From Chionoecetes opilio (Eukaryota > Arthropoda > Malacostraca > Decapoda > Majidae), in assembly GCA_016584305.1 (NCBI GenBank), contig JACEEZ010007185.1, positions 33,286 to 97,285 of the forward strand: DNA of 64,000 bases, read 5' to 3'. Shown here piece by piece: positions 19,407 to 30,172 of this stretch. Numbering within the stretch: the stretch's first letter is position 1; every line of letters starts with the position of its first letter. A model generated the notes under the pieces. That model did no database searches and was not told the origin of the DNA. It saw nothing but the letters and a program-made list of their open reading frames with translations. A program made the translations under genes and the position numbers.

Positions 19407-20206
19407 GGACGTCACTCCGCTTATGATGCAACTTTTTTCCCTAATTGAGCTAGTATGCTAATTTATTTTACTGATATGTAGTTGTGCACATGATAGTAAT
19501 TATGCAGATAAAGTTTCATTAAATTATATCAATAAAAACAAAAATTAAAATAAACATGTTTATTTGTGTGTGATTTGAGTCAATTATTCAGTACCAGTCA
19601 CTAGCTATTAGGAGTTCTGCCTGGTTATTTTTTTATGTAAAATATTGGGCATAGTGCCAAACTTGGACTGTTTTCTGGTGTAGGTTCATTGGTTATGCTT
19701 TGCTCGATTTGCAAAATGTTATTTTTTTCACCCGCATAATAACATAAACTTCAATATAAAATCAGATATTCAACTTACCAGACCTTTGACCAGTCCAGAA
19801 CTTAGAACAAAGTGTCAGCTTTCAAATAAATAAAAAAAACTGATGCAAATCGGAAAAGAATTGACAGAGAAGTAAGAGTTTGAATGACATTATCTTAGGC
19901 AAAAACGAAACTCCAGAAATGGCCGTAAAAGATTTATCTTTTTTTCTTTTCTTTTTTCTCGTTTTATTATGTTTTCAAAGTTCTTTTTTCTTTTCTTCGG
20001 AGACAAAAAAATATAGCAAAACCCCCCCCCCCCCCCCCAAAAGGGGAAAAAAATAGTAAAATGAGGCCCACGGCTTTTAGTCATATGAAAACCCCAAATC
20101 ATTCCCAGGACCTATAGTAAATTTAAATATTATAAAAACTTGAAAAAATTGTCAAATGACAGCACTCTCGCCCACTTTTTTGGCCCTAAAGCGGAAAGTG
20201 ACGCCC
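19407..20206. mobile_element. TTAA-flanked element 1, copy B
   Basis: Starts AGGACGTCACTCCGCTTATG and ends AAGCGGAAAGTGACGCCC followed by TTAA (20207-20210). The left flank is CTAA, a one-base change from TTAA. The first 550 bp align almost without gaps to copy A at 4479-5326. From about 20000 the alignment degrades with expanded C, G and A runs, which looks like sequence error rather than evolution. Confidence 0.75.
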
Positions 20207-20210
20207 TTAA

Positions 20211-20799
20211 GCTGTGGAAGTGTGAACCCCAAACTTTTTGGGTTGGTTCTGAAATTTTATTTAAAAGGGCAATTAAATTTGAACATTTATGACACTAAAG
20301 CAATGTTCTCTTATTAGCAGTTTGGAGCAAATTAAATAGGTAAAATTGACAAAATAGGAAAATTTTTTGTTTATCTAATTCATTCCGTAACCATAAAGAA
20401 ACCAGACTTTTGGAAATTTAATTTCAAATTTTAGTATTTATATAAGAAAATTATATATGAATGGCTTTTTGAAGCCACATTCACAAAAACCTAAAGAAAA
20501 ATTTAAATGACCAGTTGAAATAAATAAATATCAAGCTAAAAAAATTTTGTGCACGGTGCCAAAAGACAATTTCACGCCCCCACATAAAAAGTTATTCATG
20601 AAAGTTTTTTCAAGAAGCACAACATCAATCTCCTTTTGTTAGCCACAAAAGAAATCAATGATATAAGAATGCATTAAAAGATAGCATTTTAAAAAAAAAA
20701 AAAAAATTCTAAAACCATTTGAAGCCCTGTCCCCAAGAAAAGTGTTTTTGAGAAAAATTCCCTCTCTTTCAAAGAGGGGGGAAAAAAATCGTTTTATTT
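20211..20799. other. Unassigned AT-rich interval
   Basis: AT-rich with a 17-base A run near 20690. No gene, RNA or repeat partner found. Base quality appears poor. Confidence 0.3.
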
Positions 20800-21390
20800 T
20801 CAGACCCGGGGGTTTTTCCTGGACCCCCTTGCCTCCCCTTCCCCCGGGTGTGTCGGCACAGACCCCGGGGGTTGTCCGGCCCCCACTTTTTCTCCCTTCC
20901 CCCCTTGGGGTGTTCGGCCACAGAACCGGGGGTTTTTTGGCCGCCACCTTGCCCCGCTTCCCCCCCTGGTTTTTGCTGGCACAGAACCCGGGGGTTTTTC
21001 CTGGGGGCCACCCTTTCCTCCCCTTCCCTCTGGTGTGCTCGGCCACAGAACCGGGGCTTTGTCCTGGCCGCCACCTTGCCTCCCTTCCCTCTGGTGTGCT
21101 CGGCCACAGAAACCGGGCTTTGTCCTGGCCGCCACTTGCCTCCCTTCCTCCTGGGTGCTCGCACAAAACCGGGGCTTTGTCCTGGCCACCACCTTGCCTC
21201 GCTTCCCTCCTGGTGTGCTCGGCCACAGAACCGGGGCTTTGTCCTGGCCGCCACCTTGCCTCCCTTCCCTCCTGGTGTGCTCGGCCACAGAACCGGGGCT
21301 TTGTCCTGGCCGCCACCTTGCCTCCCTTCCCTCCTGGTGTGCTCGGCCGTAGACCCGGGGCTTTGTCCTGGCCGCCACCTTGCCTCGCCA
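20800..21390. repeat. 62-bp GC-rich minisatellite, about 9 units
   Basis: Tandem units of 62 bp containing GTCCTGGCCGCCACCTTGCC and GTGTGCTCGGCCACAGAACC. The right units are regular; the left ones (20800-21050) have expanded G, C and T runs. Long open frames on both strands (up to 268 codons) are by-products of the repeat, since no unit contains a stop in those frames. Confidence 0.9.
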
Positions 21391-22612
21391 CTCTGGCTTC
21401 ACGCCATCACACCACACGCCCTGAGCCGCTGCGTCACCCCCGCCGGTTGTGTCGCCTAGCGTTCTGCCCTTCATCCAGGAACTGTTGAGTCTCCTGCCCA
21501 TCACCCCATCACTGGGACGCCAGAGGTGGGGTGGACCCTCACATGCCTTCACCACTGACGATGCCACTCCTGCCTTGCCACCCAAAAATTCAAGGACGGC
21601 TGCCACTCACACTGTGGCATTCCACCGTCTTTCCTTTTTTTGTAATGTGAATCCTTATATGAACCTATTATCTTTACCTGCCTGTGTAACTGAATATCAG
21701 GATATTCCAAAAGAACCCCTTACTGAGTCAGAATTTGCCTAGATAGCTACCTTAATCTCGTACATTTTCTTTGGTGTTCGCGTTAACCTCTTAACTGTCC
21801 TAGCTAATGCATTATTATGATCCCTGTAATTCTCCTGGCCTGCCTTGTCGCTCTTGTACATGTTTAGCTTTAGTCCTTATTGCGTTTTAATGTAGCAGTG
21901 ATCCATTTGGGGTCATTCTTCTGTGATCTTATCGCTCTTTGGAATATTGTATTCTGACCTGCAGACAAATTGCTAACCAAAGTTGTCTATGCCTCATCAG
22001 CGCTGACCTCACTGACTCCTCTCTGAGTTAAAGCTAAATCATCTCCCTATTCAGCATTTATTATGTGGAACACAAGATTGTATAACAATTTTTTTTACAG
22101 ATTTTTTTACAGGCAATGCAGTCTTTAGGATTTGTCAGGGAAGCCTATTTGAGTTCCCATGTCCTTCATGGTGAGAAGAGTTATTCGGAACTACTTATGA
22201 TTTGCATTTCATCTAACTCCTATTGAGAGTTTGAGGCCATTAATAAAAAGAACACTTGTTCCTTTCAACGGAAAGAGCAGTATGTTCAGTAAATAAACTT
22301 AAAGGACAGAAATGCCTTGCCAATATGCTGAAGCCACTATTCCTCTTCAAGCTCGTTACATGATATTACCAAGGGGGTCAAGGTATGACAGGACCTGAAT
22401 TAGCTGTTACTTAAACACCCTACAGTGATATACGTACATTCCAGCTTATCGTGAAATTGAGTTCATTATTCATGAGTATCGGTGATGCTGAGGTCTGAGT
22501 CACCTTTATCACAAGAATGTGCACGCTTAATTAGCCGGCAAGTCAGGCACACAGGTGAAGTAACCTCAGACCTGGTGACACGTCTTTCCTGGGTGACCTT
22601 TCCCGAGGAGCA
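21391..22612. other. Unassigned interval right of the minisatellite
   Basis: Short open frames at 21449-21742 (+) have no recognised family. The sequence looks unique within the window and is of good quality. It could be genuine single-copy intergenic or intronic DNA. Confidence 0.3.
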
Positions 22613-22795
22613 CCCGTCAGGGTGGCTCGATTGGTAGAGCTGTTGTCTTGCGTGTGTAGCGTCCCTGCGCATTCGGTCAGCTGTTCGAGTCCACCAAATT
22701 CGTCCTGGCGTGGTGGCGCTTTGTATTGTCAATAACCATGTAGTTAGTGCTTGCAAAGTGTCTAGATAGGATCAAAGTATCTTATCTTTCCCGAG
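22613..22795 (+). mobile_element. tRNA-derived SINE (family 3), copy 2
   Basis: The head has box A-like TGGCTCGATTGGTAGAGC and box B CTGTTCGAGTCC. The body includes CAAAGTGTCTAGATAGGATC and ends in CTTATC. It is collinear with the minus-strand copy at 15199-15377, confirming a dispersed family. Confidence 0.8.
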
Positions 22796-23021
22796 GAGCC
22801 ATGGATGCTAAGGCATACAAGATGCAGAGTCAAGAAAGGCCCGAAACGACCAATGTGCCAGCCTACTTATGTAACATCAGTATTCATCAAACAAGATTAA
22901 ATAAGCAGGAAAGTGCATTGTAAGTAGCTTGTGGTAGATTCAGGGGTAATACTCATACAGCCTGACCTTGTACACGCCACTCTAGTGCAGGGTTCTTCAA
23001 AGGCTTCAAAGTCAGTTCGTA

Positions 23022-23704
23022 CAGAAGGTGTTTCGTACACCAGTAGATTCGTACACCAAAAAGTTGTTTTGTAGTCTATATGTAAGGTGACCAGAGTCAT
23101 GCTTATAGGCGGGACAGTCCCGCTTTTTCAGCATGCCCCGCTTTTATAAATGCTAGTAAAATGTCCCGCTTTTTTTACGTGTCCCGCTTTTTTGTTGAAG
23201 TCCCACCCAGGTATGTGTGCCAGCCAGTGTTGGGTGCAAATGTTTACTCATCACAAGGCTAGAGATGTCAGTCACCAATGCATATCAGTCACTGGTTCAG
23301 TTTATACTTTGCCTTCTTGGAACAAATGCTGCTGAACGTACACTCTCACATGAATAAGATATGGACATCTGAAAAAACCCAACTAAAAGTCTCAAATCTA
23401 AAAACATTACTGACAACAAAGAAAAACTTCAAGCATACCTGCATGGAGTTCTACGGGATGCTCAAATCAACTCAATAATTATTAAAGAATTCATCCATAT
23501 ATAATGTCCCGCTTTTAGCTTCAAAAAATCTGGTCACATTATCTATATGGAACCATAGTAGTTTCATACACTCGGCTCAGAGTCTAACTTGACTACTAGA
23601 GTTACGATTCGACACCAGGTATGTACAAAAAAAACCCTCAAAATCAGTGTACTAAACAACTAACAAAACCTGGGTACGAAAAAACTGGTGTACGAAACTC
23701 CCTG
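23022..23704. mobile_element. TA-flanked MITE ('TTCGTACACCAG' type) split by a hAT relic
   Basis: Left CAGAAGGTGTTTCGTACACC and right GGTGTACGAAACTCCCTG are inverted repeats flanked by TA. Extra 'TTCGTACACC' and 'GGGTACGAA' copies lie inside. Without the nested 459-bp element it is about 216 bp. The flanks resemble a broken hAT-like end (CAGGGTTCTTCAAAG and AGGTCGCGACCC), which I could not pair. Confidence 0.65.
23083..23541 (+). mobile_element. hAT-derived deletion element with 8-bp TSD
   Basis: Ends TAAGGTGACCAGA and TCTGGTCACATTA are perfect 13-bp inverted repeats, flanked by the identical octamer TCTATATG at 23075-23082 and 23542-23549. Inside, 'GTCCCGCTTTT' motifs recur near both ends. 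A frame-broken segment (about 23310-23480) reads HMNKIWTSEKTQLKVSNLKT followed by CMEFYGMLK. This resembles the C-terminal dimerisation domain of ZBED-type hAT transposases. All upstream domains are deleted. Confidence 0.8.
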
Positions 23705-24025
23705 TAACCCTTCAAAGTACAGGTCGCGACCCAAGACATATTTTTTCATACAGTGGAAGACAAAGAAGTTGGCGGTGTCTTGCATCCGTCACGCTCCTTG
23801 ACAAATTTTGTTTAATTCCCTCCCGGCGCTTCCTATGGGGAATGATTGAAGAAAAAAAAGTATCTGGGATCTCACTCATGGCCTTGACTTCCTGCTTGCA
23901 GTTTTTCAAATCATTAGTCATTAATGGGCAGTGACCAGGACATATTGCTTCTTATCGTCACTCCCGGCTCGATTTCCCAAAACGTCACCAAAATATTTTG
24001 GGAAAGTGTTTTCGCTCAGTTGGAT

Positions 24026-24182
24026 ATGGGGCCTGAGCCACAGTTGACTGCAGACCAGATCACCCGTATTCACAGCTTATATAAGATCGGTTTTAGTTCA
24101 AAAGAAATTGTGAGGGAGACTGGGTTACTCATCGAAAGGTTGAGCGGCGGGTTAAAAAATTGCGAGACTTTACGGATGTAAC
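24026..24182 (+). pseudogene. Tc1/mariner transposase N-terminus, left arm
   Basis: The frame reads MGPEPQLTADQITRIHSLYK, IGFSSKEIVRETGLLIERLS and ends NCETLRM. This is the first helix-turn-helix of a Tc1/mariner transposase. The inverted copy in the right arm is collinear. No catalytic domain. Confidence 0.75.
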
Positions 24183-24254
24183 GAGACACGCTTCTTACAC
24201 ACACTGTACCCAGTAACTGTGGGTTTATTGACTTTAATTATCTTTTTCTTTTTT

Positions 24255-26140
24255 TTCTTTTTTTACATCACAGGGAACTGGCCAAGGGCACAACAAAAAT
24301 GGGTAACACAAAGCCCGCTTAGTTGCCAGTGCCTATAAAGAAGACAGTAAGAGAATAAAATAAAAAAGAGGGGTGAGCCAATTTAGTTCGGGAGGTGTCT
24401 TGTTACTCTTCTTTTGAAAAGATTTAAGTCATAGGAAAGTGGAAAAATAGAAACAGGAAGAAAGTTCCAGAGTTTACCAGTGAAAGGGATGAAAGAGTAA
24501 AGATACTGATTAACTCTTGCATTAGGAAGATGGACAGAATAGGGATGAGAATGAGTAGAAAGTCTTGTGCAGCGAGGCCGCGGGAGGGGGGGAGGCATGC
24601 AGTTAGCAAGTTCAGAAGAGCAGTGAGCATGAAAATAACGGTAGAAGAGAGCAAGAGAAGCAACGTTGCGGCGGTGATTTAAAGATTGAAGACAGTCAGT
24701 CAGAGGAGAGGAGTTGATGAGACGAAAAGCTTTTGACTCAACCCTGTTTAGGAGAGCTGTATGAGTGGATCTTCCCCAAACATGTGAGACATACTCCATA
24801 CATGGGCGGATAAGGCCCCTGTAGAGAGCAAGCAATTGGGAGGGAGAAAAAAAAGGACGCAGATGCCACAGGACACCTAACTTCTTAGAAGCTGTTTTAG
24901 CAAGAGATGAGATGTGAGATTTCCAGTTCAGATTTTTAGTAAAGGATAGTCCTAGAATGTTCATTGTAGAAGGAGACAGTTGAGTGTCATTGAAGAAGAG
25001 GGTATAGTTACATATCTGGTAGGTTTTGTCGAGTAGATAGGTGAAGAAATTGGGTTTTTGAGGCATTGAACAAAACAAGGTTTGCTTTGCCCCAATCAGA
25101 AATTATAGATAGATCAGAAGTTAGGCGCTCGGCGGCATCTCTCCGTGAATCACTTAGTTCCTGTTGAGTTGGACGTCTAATAAACGACGTTGAAAAATGC
25201 AGGGTAGAATCATCAGCGTAGGAGTGGATAGGGCTTTGAGTTAGACTTAGAAGATCATTAATGAATAATAGAAAGAGAGTGGGTGATAGGACAGAACCCT
25301 GGGGAACACCACTATTGATAGATTTAGGAGAAGAACAATGTCCGTCTACAGTAGCTGCAATAGAACAGTTTGAAAGGAAACTTAAGATGAAGGTACAGAG
25401 AGAAGGATAGAAACCGAATGAGGGTAGTTTGGAAATTAAAGATTTGTGCCAGACTCTATCAAAAGCTTTTGATATGTCAAGGGCAACAGCAAAAGTTTCA
25501 CCGAAACCCCTAAAGGAGGATGACCAAGATTCAGTTAGGAAAGCTAGAAGATCGCCAGTAGATCGCCCTTAACGGAAACCGTACTTACGATCAGATAGAA
25601 GATTGTGAGCAGATAGATGCTTAAGAATCTTATTAAGTATAGATTCAAAAACTTTAGAAAGGCAGGAAGTCAAAGCTATAGGACGGTAGTTTGAAGGATT
25701 AGAACGGTCACCCTTCTTAGGAACAGGTTGGATGTGAGCAAACTTTCAGCAAGAAGGAAAGGTGGAAGTAGATAGACAAAGACAGAAAAGTTTGACCAGG
25801 CAAGGTGCAAGCACAGAAGCACAGTTTTTGAGAACAATAGGAGGGACTCCGTCAGGACCGTAAGCCTTCCGAGGATCTAGGCCAGAAAGGGCAAGGAAAA
25901 CATCATTCCGAAGGATCTTAATGGCAGGCATAATATAGTCAGAGGGTGGAGGAGAAGGAGGAACAAGCCTTTCATCATCCAGAGTGGAATTTTTAGCAAA
26001 GGTTTGAGCGAAGAGTTCAGCTTTAGAAGTAGATGAGACAGCTGTGGAGCCATCTGGGTGAAGCATAGGAGGGAAAGATGAAGAAGAGAAAGATGGAAAG
26101 GAGAAGGAGAAAGATGGAAAGGAGAAGGAGAAAGAGAAGG
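24255..26140 (-). pseudogene. LINE-B reverse transcriptase, longest copy
   Basis: Minus-strand motifs in order: SKAELFAQTFAKNSTLDDE (about 26020), LDPRKAYGPDGVPPIVLKN (about 25850), a 'SNPSNYRPIALTS' block (about 25690), DISKAFDRVWHKSLISKL (about 25460), SGVPQGSVLSPTLFLLFIND (about 25290), HSYADDSTLH with the catalytic YADD (about 25215), LGLSFTKNLNWKSHISSLAK (about 24930), YRGLIRPCMEYVSHVWGRST and the final FKRRVTRHLPN. This covers most of a CR1/jockey-like RT and its C-terminus. Disablements are few: a stop in 'KYGFR' near 25568 and small frameshifts. The endonuclease is missing. 3' UTR at 24260-24380. Confidence 0.88.
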
Positions 26141-26450
26141 GAAATCTTGCTGTTTTGGTAGGAGATTTCACTAACTGTCTTTTGATAATAATCAAAGTTT
26201 TCTTAGAAACTTTTTTCTTGCGTCCAGGACGGACAAGGACAGGACAAGTGCGTTAGACTTTCAGCAGTTGGCGAGTCTCGCAATTTTTTAACCCACCGCT
26301 CAACCTTTCGATGAGTAACCCAGTCTCCCTCACAATTTCTTATGAACTAAAACCGATCTTATATAAGCTGTGAATACGGGTGATCTGGTCTGCAGTCAAC
26401 TGTGGCTCAGGCCCCATATCCAACTGAGCGAAAACACTTTCCCAAAATGT
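26140..26450 (-). pseudogene. Tc1/mariner transposase N-terminus, right arm
   Basis: The minus strand repeats the helix-turn-helix of the left arm with a TAA in 'SS-stop-EIV'. It then goes further than the left arm: PGRKKKVSKKTLIIIKRQLV and KSPTKTAR, the linker and second DNA-binding helix region of Tc1 transposases. It is cut off at about 26140, where LINE-B sequence follows. LINE-B therefore entered this gene. Confidence 0.75.
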
Positions 26451-26751
26451 TTTGGTGACGTTTTGGGAAATCGAGCCGGGAGTGACGATAAGAAGCAATA
26501 TGTCCTGGTCACTGCCCATTAATGACTAATGATTTGAAAAACTGCAAGCAGGAAGTCAAGGCCATGAGTGAGATCCCAGGCACCTTTTTTATTCAATCAT
26601 TCCCCATAGGAAGCGCTGGGAGGGAATTTAACAAAATTTGTCAAGGAGCTTGACGGATGCAAGACACCGCCAACTTCTTTGTCTTCCACTGTAGATATGA
26701 CATTCTGACACTGAGGAACTGAACTCCTCATTGTTTAATTGGGTATTATTC

Positions 26752-27111
26752 CAGATGAACACCGAATTCACTTTGGTGGACGAAACTATTTTTTTATGGT
26801 GAGTTTTGATGTGTTTTGAATTAATCTGCTAACCGTTTCTGTCGCAAATTTTTTTTATTTTTTTTTATTAGGTAAAGGTTAGGTTAGGTTTAGGTTAAGT
26901 TAGGTAAAGGTTAAGTTAGGTATAGGTTAAGTTAGGTATAGGTTCGGTTAGGTTCAATTATTTTTTTTATTAATATTTGCAAATCACTTGCTAAAAATAT
27001 ATATAAAAAAAGCATTGGCGACAGAAACGGTTAGCAAATTAATACAAAACACATCAAAGCTCACAAGAAAAAAATAGTTCCGTCCACCAAAGGAAGTTCG
27101 GTGTTCATCTG
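26752..27111. mobile_element. Foldback MITE with TTAGG-like loop
   Basis: Arms of about 105 bp begin CAGATGAACACCGAA and end TTCGGTGTTCATCTG. They are about 90% complementary, including CTAACCGTTTCTGTCGC. The loop (26875-26961) is TTAGG-like repeat. No coding capacity. No clear TSD identified. Confidence 0.8.
26875..26961. repeat. Degenerate TTAGG tandem in MITE loop
   Basis: Repeated AGGTTAGGTTAGG, AGGTTAAGTTAGG and AGGTATAGGTT units. TTAGG is the arthropod telomere unit, but here it lies inside a mobile element, and the units are degenerate. Confidence 0.75.
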
Positions 27112-27274
27112 TAAATTTACCTTTAATTGCGTTTCATCATTACACACATCATGCCCGGGCCCCTATGAGGCCGGGCCCTGGTGTTGAGACAACAGCTCCC
27201 CCCTCTCCCGGGGCCTCCCTGCGCCCCCCCTCCCGCTAGTTCAATAAGCTAACCTGGGCATTGGTTGCGTGACC

Positions 27275-27530
27275 GGTAAAACTGCAGTTTAGTACAATAC
27301 TCACTATTGACCAATACTCTCCTGACATAATTGGGCTGCGCCCCACCAACCCCCACCCGCTAGTTAACTAACCTAGCCTGAGCTTTGATTACGTAACCTA
27401 ACCGCACTGGGGGGGTTTCGCCCCCCAGACCACCTCTTGTTATTTTTCATTTCCGACGGGTGTTGGGGGGGTTAGAAATGCTGCAAATGGTCAGATCTAC
27501 AAATTGAGGACGGTTATAACTACGTACAGA
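27275..27530 (+). repeat. Dispersed repeat D1, copy 1
   Basis: Shares AACTGCAGTTTA, CTAACCTA blocks, TTATTTTTCATTTC, GACGGGTG and ACGGTTATAAC in the same order with 35505-35770. Not coding. Family unknown. Confidence 0.65.
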
Positions 27531-27835
27531 GATAGACACACAGACACAGAGGAAAAGGAAACGAGAGGAAAAAGAAAAGATGATGAAGAATTATGCTAGA
27601 TAAAGAAAACTTTGAGAAAGAAAATAGGGTTAACTAGTGTTTAGAAGAAAAAATCTCCATAAGCACGTCTGAGATTATTTAGAACTAGCCGCAAAGCCAC
27701 CCTCCAGGCGGACTTTTTGGCTAGCTCCTGCGGAGGGCTATTGGTGGGCCTTTGGCCCACCAAACACAGACCCTCCAGATAGCCCCTTATAACTTTCCTG
27801 AAATCATGGATGTAGAAATGTATGTATTAACGCCA

Positions 27836-28105
27836 ACCCATTCACATCACCCCCAACCCATTCACTCACCCATTACCCATCACCCCCCACCCATTCACTC
27901 ACCCATTACCCATCACCCCCCACCCATTCACTCACCCATTACCCATCACCACACACCCATTCACTCACCCATTACTCATCACCCCCCACCTATTCCCTCA
28001 CCCATCACCCATCACCCCCCACCCATTCACTCACCTATCACCCCACACCCATTACCCATCATCCCACCCATTCACTCACCCATTACCCATCACCCTACAT
28101 CAAGA
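27836..28105. repeat. 33-bp minisatellite, about 8 units
   Basis: Units of CACCCATTCACTCACCCATT followed by ACCCATCACCCC. The open frame across it (27752-28153, +, HSPITHHPPPI repeats) is a repeat product. Confidence 0.9.
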
Positions 28106-28310
28106 TTTCCTCAATTCTCGCAACCCACTTTTTTTTTTCACAATTCTCGCTAATAGGCTACTAAAAATAAAAATAAAATAAATGTGATTGGATCATTCCA
28201 TAAGTGAGCTTAAAATGTGCCCCTGGTCGACCCGTTTCCAAAACTGTGCCATATGATGGGATTGGGGCACTGGGGGCGGCACCTATCGCGGACATACAGA
28301 AAGACAGACA

Positions 28311-28313
<3 letters not shown>

Positions 28314-28359
<46 letters not shown>

Positions 28360-28376
28360 ACATACACACACATACA

Positions 28377-28429
<53 letters not shown>
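28314..28429. repeat. (CA)n microsatellite with ACACAT interruptions
   Basis: About 115 bp of CA dinucleotide with four 'CATA' interruptions between 28350 and 28386. Confidence 0.95.
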
Positions 28430-28431
<2 letters not shown>

Positions 28432-28800
28432 TCGCTTATATTATTATAGATAATTAATGCAAATCCTTGACAACTGAGGTCATCGGCTACAAAAAGACAG
28501 AAAGGAGGAAAGAATCAAGAAAAAACATGTAGGTTTGACATATAATTAAAAAAAAGAAGAGTAGAAAGATGAGCAACTGGTAAAAAAAAAAAAATCTAAA
28601 AGAATGATAGTAATGAGAGCCTCGCCTTTAAAACTGAGCCTATCCCTCGTCTCCTCGGCATAAAAATCAACACCAACTATATTTTTTCCTCTTAAAAAGC
28701 AAATTAAGCAGCTGCCTCCCCCGCTGCGGCCCTCGCGCTTCTGAGGGAAAGAAAGACTTGTTAAGTATTTACAGGTAATGTGTGTGTGTGTATTCATCTA

Positions 28801-28915
28801 CAGGGAGGTCCCGAAGATACGAGCAGTTAGGTTCCACCTGGCATACTCGTAAAGCGAAATCTCGTATAACGAAACACATAACTAATGGTAAAATATAGGT
28901 TTGGTTCCAGGACCC

Positions 28916-28964
<49 letters not shown>

Positions 28965-29593
28965 ACATGTTTTTCAAGCTAAAATAAACTATTGCAAACA
29001 CAATAAACACACAGCGTCTATATTACCCACACTGTACTACCTATTCTGTAGAAAAAGCATTCTGAAAGAGAAAATAGCACACAAAATAACATAACTGCAC
29101 ATTAATTAAACAAAACATGCATAACAAGCAAAAAAGACGTTGTAATGTAGGGGACGCCGCGTGATGCAAGAGAAGGTAGTGTAGGGGTCCCAAGATTGGG
29201 GCCACACACCTGCTAATTACCCCTAAAGGTCAGGCCACGCCATATGCTTAATTACCCTTCAGGTCACGCCTTGCTAGGGGTGACCTGACTGCAGTCCCAA
29301 GGTTGGGGCCGCACACCTGCTAATTACCCCTAGATGTCAGGCCGCGCCATATGCTTAATTACCCTTCAGGTCACGGCCTGCTAGGGGTGACCTCACTGGG
29401 GTCAACCAAATCCCCCTTTGTCCAGCCCAGGAGTGGTAGGGCGCACATTTTGAACTTGATAATTTTACTCACCCCAGTTTAAATGTTGTATCATTGGATT
29501 TTCGATCTGGTATATTGAAAATAGACCCTAATTTACACATCTCGTATCATCGGATTCTCGTATACCGAATACTCGTATAACGGGACCTCCCTG
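28801..29593. mobile_element. pogo-like MITE ('CAGGGAGGTCCCG' type)
   Basis: Left CAGGGAGGTCCCG and right CGGGACCTCCCTG are perfect inverted repeats flanked by TA, with 'CTCGTATAACG'-type motifs inside. It contains a 42-base A run (28921-28962) and a 107-bp tandem duplication (about 29190-29403). A related single end lies at 37389-37625. No transposase. Confidence 0.85.
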
Positions 29594-29595
29594 TA

Positions 29596-29869
29596 GTTGT
29601 ATTTTACAGGGCCTGAGCAACGCTCGTGTGGCCCCGTCTCCACATCAACATTTTTATCCTTCGTCCTTAGTGCTTAGTGTTGGCCGAAGCCACCACCCCG
29701 GAGAGCAGGTCACAAACCCCGGCTAACACCCGGTACCCATTCACTGCTGGGTGGACAGGGGCTTGGGTTTTAAGGAAACAACCCATCTGTTTCCGCTCCG
29801 TCCGGGGATCGAACCCGGGACTTCTCGGTTGTGAACCGAGCGTGCTAATGACTACACTACGGAGTACCC
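29596..29869 (-). mobile_element. tRNA-derived SINE (family 2), copy 1
   Basis: On the minus strand it begins GGGTACTCCGTAGTGTAGTC. Box A (TAGTGTAGTCATTAG), a stem CTCGGTTCACAACCGAG and box B GGGTTCGATCCCCGG form a tRNA-like head with CAC in the anticodon position, suggesting a valine-type ancestor. The body follows (GTGTTAGCCGGGGTTTGTGA). Its 3' end GGAGACGGGGCCACACGAGC continues to CCTGTAAAATACAAC, the segment shared with LINE-C. Confidence 0.88.
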
Positions 29870-30172
29870 GTGTGTGTGTATGTGTGTGTGTGTCTGTGTC
29901 TGTGTCTGTACATTGTAATGCATTAAATGATTAAACTGCAGTAGAACCGAGACTTCCGGACGACAAGAGTTCCAGAGCCCCTTTCTGGCGCCCCTCCCTC
30001 CCTGATTCTAAATGCTTGGGCTCCCCGGGAAGCCCTCCAGGTAATACCAGGTATTAATACTTGCTTACTTCAGAATACGATGAGCGCAGTAAAGTTCTTC
30101 ACCACCTTGTGAAGTAGGTGAGCCAGGATAATGGTTACAGTGTTTCAGACGGAAGAAAGGTGTTTGCTGCGC

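Larger units (their letters stand above)
23751..26691. mobile_element. Second palindromic Tc1/mariner-like element, LINE-B in the loop
   Basis: Termini CAGTGGAAGACAAAGAAGTT and AACTTCTTTGTCTTCCACTG are inverted repeats with TA on both sides. Inverted similarity runs about 430 bp inward (23751-24182 against 26270-26691), through the 5' leader and the transposase start. The loop holds LINE-B. It is built like the element at 18067-19097, from an unrelated TIR family. Confidence 0.85.

Noticed and set aside
20639..21606. Proline- or arginine-rich frames of 160-268 codons on both strands
   Set aside because: Products of the 62-bp minisatellite, present in overlapping frames on both strands.
26875..26961. 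Telomere or chromosome end from TTAGG repeats
   Set aside because: Short, degenerate, and lodged in the loop of a foldback MITE with ordinary sequence on both sides.
27752..28153. Histidine/proline-rich protein of 133 codons
   Set aside because: Pure translation of the 33-bp minisatellite.
29800..29869. Functional tRNA-Val gene
   Set aside because: A tRNA-like head with an anticodon loop is visible, but it continues into a SINE body present in a second copy, and the stems are imperfect. It is a SINE promoter.
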